From assembly GCA_041906145.1 (NCBI GenBank), contig JAYRJU010000001.1, forward strand, positions 558,001 through 622,000: a DNA stretch of 64,000 nt, written 5' to 3'. The position numbers were made by a program, and so were the translations under genes. The notes below the pieces were generated by a model. That model was not told where the DNA came from and made no database searches. It saw only the letters and a list, made by a program, of their open reading frames with translations. This document shows, one piece after another, positions 42,176 to 49,225 of the stretch (position 1 is its first letter; the number at the start of each line of letters is the position of its first letter). Source of the stretch: SHVO01 sp041906145. GTDB taxonomy: Bacteria > Pseudomonadota > Alphaproteobacteria > Rhodospirillales > Rhodospirillaceae.

Positions 42176-42331
42176 TTAGTCGCTGAGCACACCCTCGCGT
42201 CGCGCGACGTTGGCCGCTTCCATCGCCCATTTGGCTTGCTTCGCGGACCGTTTTCTTTCCCATCCGCCCAGCGCATACCCACCCGCATCACAATGCCGCT
42301 TACCACACTTCGCCTGGAAGACCCCCGTCAG
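42176..42331 (-). CDS. Possible small ORF or gene remnant after the three-gene module
   Basis: An open frame of 51 codons ending at TAA 42176 reads as protein-like sequence with VFQAKCGKRHCDAGGYALGG and RSAKQAKWAMEAANVARREG. It lacks ATG/GTG/TTG at the front; only CTG is available. It starts ten bases after the stop of the preceding gene. It could be a fourth gene with a rare start, or the tail of a truncated one. Confidence 0.3.
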   Translation of the reverse strand: MTGVFQAKCGKRHCDAGGYALGGWERKRSAKQAKWAMEAANVARREGVLSD

Positions 42332-42338
42332 TCAGCAA

Positions 42339-42623
42339 TTACGGATGGCAATTCCCACAGTGATTCGAGAATGTACCATCGTGGCGACCTTCTCCTCGAG
42401 CAGCAGACTTCAAGGCATCGACGGTTTCTGCACAAACCTTCCGATATCCTCTCGAAGTAAATGCCCCTGACGAATGGGTGCCATTTGAAATGCTCCAGCA
42501 CGTCGCCCGGTGAAGCACGACATAGTGGCGATCAGGCAATCTGCGAACATTGAGCACATAACCGTGCGGGTGCGCTGCTATCCATTTCAGGTAACCAGCA
42601 TCGTCATTGTCGAATCGTATCAA
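42339..42623 (-). CDS. Small His/Cys-containing protein, third gene of the GIY-YIG/YaaA-like operon
   Basis: 94 aa from a TTG at 42623 that overlaps the upstream stop as TTGA, the same 4-base pattern as the gene before it. Segments HGYVLNVRRLPDRHYVVLHR, ATCWSISN and GAFTSRGYRKVCAE match a small domain I recall as widespread in hypothetical proteins, often following nuclease genes. HCGNCHP at the end could bind zinc. No known function. Confidence 0.6.
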   Translation of the reverse strand: MIRFDNDDAGYLKWIAAHPHGYVLNVRRLPDRHYVVLHRATCWSISNGTHSSGAFTSRGYRKVCAETVDALKSAARGEGRHDGTFSNHCGNCHP

Positions 42624-43294
42624 GTTGCGATTTCCCGCTGATTGCGGGTTATTGCGACCCTCCCCGCGATGAAATCTACCGCGCAGCCGTAGTGCCAGTT
42701 TGTTCGGGTAGTCGTGACGTACCTGACGAGTTGGCAACCCGGCGTAATTGGCGGACTGGCTGAGTTATAAAATACAGTTTTCGTTGCGCCGACATCGGCG
42801 GTCAGCTCACAAAACAGCGGCAGGTAATCTTTCCCCCCGAAGAATACGACTTCATCGCCAACTTCAGCTGTCAGATGTTTGAAGTCAGCGTATCGGTCGC
42901 GTTGTCGTCGCCGCAGGCATGGCCCGGCAGCAGCGCTGAAGGTAATGTCGTACTGAGGCGTCAGAAAATCTGCTCGGATCAGTCCCCATCCCGCCGAGAG
43001 GATGAATACGTTTTCCAAACCATATCTTTCAACTAAGGCGCCATAAGCGGCGTGGCGATAGAGCTTGTGGGCAGGCATGAGGCCAGTGGCCCCGGCCGGA
43101 ATAGCGCCCAGTAGCCGATCACGCCACGTTTGGCCTGGCACGTCCGCGGGATCATCTGGCCGGGCATAGAGATAGCCGGTGTCCTGACTGCACGCGGCGG
43201 GATTTGCGACAAACTTAATGGGTGTCCCATCGCTCGTGCGAAAATACCCGGCACTGGGGTCTTTGGATGCAGCGCACTGAATCACGACCTTCAC
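42620..43294 (-). CDS. YaaA/DUF6884-like protein
   Basis: 224 aa from a GTG at 43294 (overlapping the upstream stop as GTGA). The pattern VVIQCAASKDP, PAHKLYRHAAYGALVERYG, FILSAGWGLIRADFLTPQYD is that of the DUF6884/YaaA-like fold (Cys-Ser-Lys start, LY..LF motif, LSA-GLI, PYD). YaaA binds DNA and responds to peroxide, and related folds occur in 7-deazaguanine DNA-modification enzymes. Role here unknown; its tight coupling to a GIY-YIG-like gene suggests DNA recognition. Confidence 0.6.
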   Translation of the reverse strand: MKVVIQCAASKDPSAGYFRTSDGTPIKFVANPAACSQDTGYLYARPDDPADVPGQTWRDRLLGAIPAGATGLMPAHKLYRHAAYGALVERYGLENVFILSAGWGLIRADFLTPQYDITFSAAAGPCLRRRQRDRYADFKHLTAEVGDEVVFFGGKDYLPLFCELTADVGATKTVFYNSASPPITPGCQLVRYVTTTRTNWHYGCAVDFIAGRVAITRNQREIAT

Positions 43295-44004
43295 GTCTCT
43301 GCCCCCGTAATAAGGGCAGCAAGCCGGTCGAGAAAATCCGGAGCATAATCTTCCTCTACGTGGTTCGAGTTCCAGAGACCTGAGGATCGAACCTTTTCCG
43401 AGTTGCAGTGGTGCCCGAGCCAACCCGCTGACGGCGGATCAATGGGAGGTTTCCCAAAGTTACTCAGCAGCGCGATAGAGTTTCGCTCTACATAGCCTCG
43501 GTCGCTCCCGGGACCGGCAATGTCATTAATCGGGAGCCAGATGATCGGCATTGCACGGATTACCTTGCTAACACGCTCCTCAAGCCCCCGCTCTTCCTGC
43601 CGAATAGCGGATGAGGCGGAACTGCCGTCGCCCCACGTCCCACACTCTAGCCCGGGCGTCGAGGCAAGGATCGCCTTTCCAACGTGTTTCCGGAACACGG
43701 ACCCCCGATGATTGCCGCCACCGGTGCTGGATACGCCACGATGCTGTGAGAGGCGGGTCCAGAGAGTCGTTCTCGACCTGGGTGTCAGGGCATGAGTGCC
43801 GACGCGCACCACCCGGGGACCGGAACCCGTCTCGGTTCGCTCTTCGCCCTGCTCAAAGAAAAAATACACCCCACGCTCGGGCCACTTCATTCTGCCCGTG
43901 CAAGATGCGAGTGAATGACGACCGCCCACCTTGGCCTCGAGCCGATCGAGGAGGTGATAGAACTGCCGGAGATGGACGAGCCGGTCGGATGCGTCGGATG
44001 TCAT
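43291..44004 (-). CDS. GIY-YIG-like nuclease, first gene of a three-gene operon
   Basis: 237 aa. RGVYFFFEQGEERTE followed by RVVRVGTHAL and TTLWTRLSQHRG gives a GIY-YIG-like core (GVY ... RVG), and YVERNSIALLSNFGK supplies a conserved Glu and Asn. I chose the ATG at 44004 (MTSDASDRLVHLRQFYHLLD); upstream codons are not protein-like. The stop overlaps the YaaA-like start. Not a family with a known activity that I can name. Confidence 0.6.
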   Translation of the reverse strand: MTSDASDRLVHLRQFYHLLDRLEAKVGGRHSLASCTGRMKWPERGVYFFFEQGEERTETGSGPRVVRVGTHALTPRSRTTLWTRLSQHRGVSSTGGGNHRGSVFRKHVGKAILASTPGLECGTWGDGSSASSAIRQEERGLEERVSKVIRAMPIIWLPINDIAGPGSDRGYVERNSIALLSNFGKPPIDPPSAGWLGHHCNSEKVRSSGLWNSNHVEEDYAPDFLDRLAALITGAET

Positions 44005-44130
44005 GCTTGAACCCCCAGCCCATTTTTGACAAAAATTAAGCCGGGCGCAAACCGCCAACGGACACTGATCCCCATCGAGCAGTATTTGGGTGAGCAAGCA
44101 GAACCGCCGCACCCACCCCACTAGCGAGTG

Positions 44131-44403
44131 CGCGCGCTCGAGCATACAGAGGTTGAGAGCGGGAAGAGGGTTGATCGTCCTGAACTGGCAGCCGCCCTCG
44201 CAACGTGCCGCCTTCACAAATGCGTCCTGATCATCGCCAAGCTCGACCGTCTCGCGCGAAACGTCGCCTTTGTCAGTGCCCCGGTGGAGAGCGGCGTGGA
44301 GTTCGTTGCATGTGACCTGCCCACCGCCAACCGGCCAACAGTACATATCATGGCTGCGATGGCAGAATACGAAGCGCGCGCGATCTCCGCGCGCACCAAA
44401 GCG
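44131..44403 (+). pseudogene. N-terminal fragment of a serine resolvase/invertase
   Basis: The reading VESGKRVDRPELAAALATCR, IIAKLDRLARNVAFVSA and MAAMAEYEARAISARTKA is the catalytic-domain middle of a resolvase-type recombinase. The N-terminal Ser-containing part and everything after this are missing. It lies about 90 bases before the right island boundary; the C-terminal remnant of such a recombinase is 14 kb away at 30002-30306 in opposite orientation. Confidence 0.75.
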
Positions 44404-44493
44404 TAGCGCATTTTTCAAATGCGGCGCCGAGATACGCCTGATTTATGGGCTTATCTCGAAGGCCTCAGCATTATTGGACGCCTTCGTTAAAGT

Positions 44494-44511
44494 TCCTAGT
44501 CCCCCAGCCAA
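44494..44511 (+). repeat. 18-bp tRNA-Gln 3'-end repeat: right boundary of island 2
   Basis: Eighteen bases identical to the last part of the tRNA-Gln att core (including CCCCCAGCCA), in the same orientation. It marks the right end of the inserted DNA; chromosomal-type sequence resumes after it. Confidence 0.85.
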
Positions 44512-44589
44512 TCTGCTTCGCGGTTAAAGCCGCTTCGCAAAATCACGCCGGCTTCTCTCTCTGCGAAGCGGGGCCTTGTCGCGACGCGC

Positions 44590-45114
44590 CTACACCGGCG
44601 TCGGCGATCCCGGATTGCCCAAATAATCGCGCTTACCGATCTCGACGCCGTTGTGGCGCAGGATGTTGTAGGCGGTGGTGACGTGGAAATAGAAATTGGG
44701 CACGGCGTGACTGAGTAAAAACTGCAGGCCTCTGTAGTGGGTCTCTTTGTCGCCGCGTTTGGTGGTGATTGCCTTGTCCTCGGTGCCGTCGATCTGCGCC
44801 GGCGTCACCGCCTGGATAAACGCAATGGTATCGGCGACACGCGCCTTGAGATCGGCCAACGTCTTATCGCCGCCCTCGTAAGCCGGGACCTCGATCCCCG
44901 CGAGACGCGCCACCACGACTTTGGCCGCATCGCAGGCGATTTGCACCTGCATGGACATCGGCAGCATGTCCGGGAAGAGGCGATAACGCGTCAAGACCTC
45001 GGGGTCGATCTTCTTGGCATCGACATGGCTTTGGGCTTTGTCGAGGATGTTCATGAGATTGCCGAGAATCGTGACAAATCGCGGGATGCTCGCCTGGTAC
45101 ATGGAAATAGTCAT
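44590..45114 (-). CDS. DUF1993 family protein
   Basis: 174-aa protein of the DUF1993 family (four-helix bundle, related to DinB-like folds). Opening MTISMYQASIPRFVTILGNL and ending block FLLSHAVPNFYFHVTTAYNI with YNILRHNGVEIGKRDYLG are typical. I chose the ATG at 45114 with AGAGGT upstream. Function not known. Confidence 0.85.
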   Translation of the reverse strand: MTISMYQASIPRFVTILGNLMNILDKAQSHVDAKKIDPEVLTRYRLFPDMLPMSMQVQIACDAAKVVVARLAGIEVPAYEGGDKTLADLKARVADTIAFIQAVTPAQIDGTEDKAITTKRGDKETHYRGLQFLLSHAVPNFYFHVTTAYNILRHNGVEIGKRDYLGNPGSPTPV

Positions 45115-45224
45115 GGGGATACCTCTGAAAGAGTGAACACAAGGTATACCCTGAAACAACGCTGCCCGTTCAATAATCTGCGCAATTCACCAGGTTCGAA
45201 CCGTATTCACGCGCGCACCTTTTC

Positions 45225-45983
45225 CTAACGCGTGACGCTTTCGGCCCGCGCGATGATCCCGGCGATGTCGGGAGCAATCGGCATGGGCTGGAAGGCGCTG
45301 ACGTTCGCGCCGCCGGTGTTTCCTTGAGGGACAGCGCGGAAGCGCGTCAGCAACGCGGCGCCCACCATGCGAAAGGCCTGTCCCATCACTTCGCGGGGGC
45401 GCCTATACCTTATCCCCCAGGCCAACATGCGCAGATGAACGCGGACATGCGGGCCGGTGGCGGCCTGACTGAGCACATGAGCGCGTTCAAGGTAGTGAAA
45501 ACTCCGCGCGGCGTCGCCGGCTCTGTCGGCGCTTGCAGCCAGGTGAAGCTCGTCAGCGACGAACGGCGCGATGCCGGCGGCGAATCTTTCATCGCGCTCA
45601 TCGCGATAAAGAAGCAGAAGCGAAAGGTAGATCCCGGCCGCCACGTCGAAGGCCATGCAGAAGCCCGGCCACCACACCGGCACGCCCGGATTGGAGATCA
45701 GATCGCCATGCACCATATCCTGTAGACCGTGCGCGATCAGTCCGGCCGCCACGAGCCAGAGGCTCTTCCTAAATCCAACGGCCGCCAAACCCGCGAACAG
45801 CACGAAGAGAAATGTCTCGGGCGCGAAAACCGAAGCCGCGCCGGCGATCGCGGCGAATAAGACGTAGTACGACGCGACGGCGATCAGGGCCGTCGGATAA
45901 AAGGCGCGCGAGCGATCAAAGCGGGCCCACGTTCCGAAAAGCGCGACGCCCACGGCAATCGCGGCTCCCATTATATATTCCAC
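45225..45983 (-). CDS. Fused DUF6010-DUF3703 protein
   Basis: 252 aa from a GTG at 45983 with AGGAGA just upstream. Residues 1-130 are a five-helix membrane domain like DUF6010 (IMGAAIAVGVALFGTWARFD, AFYPTALIAVASYYVLFAAI). Residues 145-250 are a soluble DUF3703 domain (LERAHVLSQAATGPHVRVHL, RMLAWGIRYRR). The two domains are often separate neighbouring genes in metal-stress clusters; here they are one protein. It follows the Cys-rich small gene on the same strand. Confidence 0.75.
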   Translation of the reverse strand: MEYIMGAAIAVGVALFGTWARFDRSRAFYPTALIAVASYYVLFAAIAGAASVFAPETFLFVLFAGLAAVGFRKSLWLVAAGLIAHGLQDMVHGDLISNPGVPVWWPGFCMAFDVAAGIYLSLLLLYRDERDERFAAGIAPFVADELHLAASADRAGDAARSFHYLERAHVLSQAATGPHVRVHLRMLAWGIRYRRPREVMGQAFRMVGAALLTRFRAVPQGNTGGANVSAFQPMPIAPDIAGIIARAESVTR

Positions 45984-46039
45984 GAGACTTCTCCTGCTTG
46001 CCGCCCCGGAAAAGAGACCGGGGCGGACAAGATGATGAT

Positions 46040-46219
46040 TTACGGTTGCGCCGCCGGTTGTTGCACACAGCGGCACTCTTCAGCGCAGCGGCATCCGCAC
46101 GCACAGGCGCAGCTGGGCGCGGCGGCGGCGGCTGCGGCCGTGGCATCGCAGGCGCACGCCGCCGAATCGCAGGCGCACGGGGCCGCACAGGTACAGGTCG
46201 TGATTTGGTCGTCGGTCAT
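46040..46219 (-). CDS. Cys-rich metallothionein-like small protein, 59 aa
   Basis: The frame begins with ATG at 46219 preceded by a perfect AAGGAGG. The product has 13 cysteines, mostly in CxC pairs: TCTC, PCACD, ACACD, CACACGCRC, ECRCV, with a polyalanine stretch in the middle (ATAAAAAAAPS). This composition is that of a metal-binding metallothionein-like peptide, though it does not match the classic BmtA/SmtA spacing that I know. Same strand as the upstream AraC regulator and the downstream DUF6010-DUF3703 gene. Confidence 0.75.
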   Translation of the reverse strand: MTDDQITTCTCAAPCACDSAACACDATAAAAAAAPSCACACGCRCAEECRCVQQPAAQP

Positions 46220-46296
46220 TGGAACCTCCTTGGGGTTTCCGGTTGCGAACGACCGAGACTTAGCCTGCCCCGCGGACAGGCACTTGAACGCAGCGG

Positions 46297-47067
46297 CTAC
46301 GTCATGCGGAGCGCCGCCGGCGCCACGCCGAACATCCGACGGAAGGTCCGGCTAAGATGGGCGGAATCGGAAAAACCCGCATCATGAGCCGCTTCCGTGA
46401 GGGTTCCGCCCGCGGCAAAACGTTCGAGCGCCCGCATCAGGCGCAGCCACAGGATGAAGGTTTTGAAGGGCAGCCCCGTGTGCTCAACAAAAAGGTGCCG
46501 CAGGCGCCCGGCTGATAGATTCGTGATGGAGACCGCGTCCGCGAGGCTGAGCGGTCCTTCGAGTTGCTGGTGGGTCCAGGCGATGACTTTGCGGACGCGG
46601 ACATCCGGGATGTCGGCGCGGACATCGGCGGCGAGATGGGCCGTCAGGCTACGGCCGAGGTCGATCAATTGGGATTCATTGCGTCCACCGGAGCGAAACA
46701 CGCCGGCGATGCGGTTGGGAAAATCCCCGAGCAGGCCGGGGGGAATGGCCGCCAAATCCTTCGCGCTGAAGAGGCGCGCCGCGATCGCGCGTCCGAGCCG
46801 GCTCTCCGGTTCTGCAAACAGGATGGCGAAGAGCCCTTCCGCCTGAAAGGTGTGCCCGGCATCCGCCGCAACGGCGACGGCATCGCCGCCGACGTGACCA
46901 TCAGGCGTGTCCAGCCGAAAGCGCCCCCCAAGACTTATCGTAATCTGGATTGCATGATGCGCATGAAGATCGGTGCTCCGGCCAGGCACGGCCGGCGCCG
47001 TGGCGTCGACGACCCAGAGGGCGCCGCCTTCCCAAATGACGACGCGGGCATGTGCCAATAGCTCCAT
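46297..47067 (-). CDS. AraC family transcriptional regulator
   Basis: About 256 aa. The N-terminal cupin-like sensing domain (residues 1-130, LHAHHAIQITISLGGRFRLD) is followed by the two C-terminal HTH motifs (LSLADAVSITNLSAGRLRHL and LTEAAHDAGFSDSAHLSRTF) and FRRMFGVAPAALR. I chose the ATG at 47067 by domain fit; no good ribosome site is seen and the frame continues upstream over the end of the receptor gene. It lies 77 bases upstream of the Cys-rich gene and may regulate it. Confidence 0.8.
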   Translation of the reverse strand: MELLAHARVVIWEGGALWVVDATAPAVPGRSTDLHAHHAIQITISLGGRFRLDTPDGHVGGDAVAVAADAGHTFQAEGLFAILFAEPESRLGRAIAARLFSAKDLAAIPPGLLGDFPNRIAGVFRSGGRNESQLIDLGRSLTAHLAADVRADIPDVRVRKVIAWTHQQLEGPLSLADAVSITNLSAGRLRHLFVEHTGLPFKTFILWLRLMRALERFAAGGTLTEAAHDAGFSDSAHLSRTFRRMFGVAPAALRMT

Positions 47068-47179
47068 GAGGAGGAGAATATGGCACTTGCGCATTGATGT
47101 CAGGCGTTGCCGGCGGGGTTCATCAGCCTCCAAGGGTCCCGAGGAACGCTTCCAGGTGTTCCGCTCAAGAATTTCCAGT

Positions 47180-49126
47180 CTAAAAATCCACCGCGAGGCG
47201 CGCAGAGAAGCGCCGCGGGCCTTCATAAGCGAACGAGCCCGACGACGGCGTCACCGACCAGCCATAAGCATTGGTGATGTTCTGGAGTTGCAAGCGGAAG
47301 GACGCGGAGGAGTCGAGCACGGTGAATTTATAGCGCCCGCCCACGTCGATCAGCATGGCGCCCGGTACTTTGAATGTGTTGAGACGGTTCGCCATAGAGC
47401 CGCCCTTATAGTCGATCTGGCTTTCGAGCGAGAAACCGCGCCATGCCGCAGGCGCGTAGTTGGCGTTGAAGCGCACAAGCTGCGGCGTGCGTCCCGGCGG
47501 CACAGCGCCGATCAGACCGCGATCGACAGTCGAGCCGGAGACGCGAGCCTGCAAGAGCATGACACCGGCGACGATGGTAAGATCCGGCATCGGTTGGCCG
47601 GCGAGCGAGATCTCGACGCCGCGGTGACGCACATCGCCAACGGAAGTGAAGAGATTGACCGGATCGCGGTCGAAATAGGGTTTGCTGACCTCGAACACAC
47701 CGGTGAGCAAGGTGAGCCGCGGCGAAATGCGGTAGCGCAGGCCGCCATCCACTTGCTTGGTCAAGCTAGCGGGCAAGGCTTCGCCGCGGTTGCTGGCGTT
47801 CTCGGGCGCGATGCCGGATTCCTCCAGTCCCCGCGTGAAACTGCTGTAAAAGGCAAGGTCGTCGGTCGCGAACACGGTAACGGTGCCGTTGTAGAGCCAC
47901 GGTGCGCTTTCGGTGCTGGCGCGCGGCAGATTGGGCTGGAATACGTGGCGCCGGTAGAAGGACTTTTGAATCCCGAAACTGATGTCACCGACCTTCGGCC
48001 AATAGCCAATGTAGGAGACGCCGGGCGAGAACTGGCGGGCCTTGTCGCGGCTGCTCGCGCCGAAGGTAAAAGCCGGCTCGGGCAGCGGCGTGTAGATGCC
48101 GAAGGTTGTTGCGCCTAGTGAAGCGCCGGAGCCGCCGCCGAACACACGCGCGACACTGCGCCCCTTGGTGGAGAAGTGCAGCGTGTGCCGGCGCACGCCA
48201 TCGTCGAAGACGCGCGAGAGTCGCACTTCGCCGGAGTAGGAGGCGCGGCGTTGTGCGGGATCGGCGAAGGCATCGAGAGTCGCCGTCCCGTTTTGCTGCA
48301 CGTTGCGGTAAAACAGCGTGACATTGCGCGCTTCCTCGCGCGCCGAGCGGAATACGCCGACTTGAAGCCGCCATTCGTCCGGCAGGAAGGCGCGTACGAT
48401 GGCCCCGTAGGTGGCGTCCTTGGTGGCGTGGTCGGCCCATTTCTGTGTCGTGAAAACGTCGCGATCGATCTCGGGCGGAAGATAGGCGCCGCCGGTAAGG
48501 ATCAAAGGCTGCGTGTCTTCGTCCCGCAGCTGGTAGTTCAAGGTCATGAGCGAGATGACCTCAAGATTTTCATTCGGCGTCCACCGCGTCGTCGCCCCAG
48601 CGTTGACGCCGTCATTGCCGCCGCGCCATTCGGCGACCCGGCGGTAGGCGCTCAAGCTCAATCCGACAGCAAAGGTGCCGGGAATGACCGGAACTTCGGC
48701 GTCGGCGGACACTGAGGCTTGCGGCTGCCCGGTCGGATACGCGTAGCTGATGGCTGCGCTGCCCTGCGCTTCATCGCCGGGAAGGCGCAGCTGAATGTCG
48801 CCAATGCCCGTGGGCGCGGGGAATGGATAAGACAATGCGCTGAGACCGACGCGCATGATGGTGCCGCGCGAGATACGGTTGCCGAACCGGGCCTGCTGGT
48901 CGAAGTACAAACCCTCAATGCGCAAGTTGCCCGCCTGTTCGGGGCTAAAGCCGCGCGCGCTCTGTGTTCCGTAGAGACCAACGTTCTCGTTGCCGATTTG
49001 CGTGCCGAAGGCGTCTTCGGCCTTCGTTACGGCATTTTCGGTCGCGCGCTGCGCCTGCGCCGTGGTGGCGCCAGCTCCGACCACGGCCACGGCCAGAGCC
49101 ACCGCCACTCCCCTGATTACCCGCAC
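47180..49126 (-). CDS. TonB-dependent outer-membrane receptor (paralogue 2)
   Basis: 648 aa from a GTG at 49126 (GGAGGGGAG seven bases upstream). Signal peptide VRVIRGVAVALAVAVVGAGA, then plug-like AEDAFGTQIGNENVGLYGTQ and a beta-barrel ending in the outer-membrane C-terminus RRFSARLAVDF with terminal Phe. Such receptors import iron chelates, vitamins or sugars energised by TonB; the ligand is unknown. It is clearly a duplicate of the adjacent 49226-51202 gene. The plug's TonB box is not obvious. Confidence 0.88.
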   Translation of the reverse strand: MRVIRGVAVALAVAVVGAGATTAQAQRATENAVTKAEDAFGTQIGNENVGLYGTQSARGFSPEQAGNLRIEGLYFDQQARFGNRISRGTIMRVGLSALSYPFPAPTGIGDIQLRLPGDEAQGSAAISYAYPTGQPQASVSADAEVPVIPGTFAVGLSLSAYRRVAEWRGGNDGVNAGATTRWTPNENLEVISLMTLNYQLRDEDTQPLILTGGAYLPPEIDRDVFTTQKWADHATKDATYGAIVRAFLPDEWRLQVGVFRSAREEARNVTLFYRNVQQNGTATLDAFADPAQRRASYSGEVRLSRVFDDGVRRHTLHFSTKGRSVARVFGGGSGASLGATTFGIYTPLPEPAFTFGASSRDKARQFSPGVSYIGYWPKVGDISFGIQKSFYRRHVFQPNLPRASTESAPWLYNGTVTVFATDDLAFYSSFTRGLEESGIAPENASNRGEALPASLTKQVDGGLRYRISPRLTLLTGVFEVSKPYFDRDPVNLFTSVGDVRHRGVEISLAGQPMPDLTIVAGVMLLQARVSGSTVDRGLIGAVPPGRTPQLVRFNANYAPAAWRGFSLESQIDYKGGSMANRLNTFKVPGAMLIDVGGRYKFTVLDSSASFRLQLQNITNAYGWSVTPSSGSFAYEGPRRFSARLAVDF

Positions 49127-49225
49127 ATCGATCTCCCCTCCGCACGAGCGGTTATAGCGCGGCGAGAGGCGGCTGACCATGGAAGGAACGGCCGTGAACG
49201 AAAACCGCTATCGCGGGCCGCGCCG

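Larger units (their letters stand above)
30018..44511. mobile_element. Genomic island 2, tandem to island 1
   Basis: About 14.5 kb between the 47-bp repeat at 29971-30017 and an 18-bp repeat of the tRNA-Gln 3' end at 44494-44511. It carries HigBA, a type I R-M locus with accessory genes, a SpoVG-type gene and a putative three-gene defence module. No intact recombinase is present, only fragments near each end, so it is probably immobile by itself or mobilised by island 1's integrase. Confidence 0.75.

Noticed and set aside
42118..42306. 62-codon minus-strand frame with PNGRWKRP
   Set aside because: Out of frame with the more protein-like reading at 42176-42331 and no known motif.
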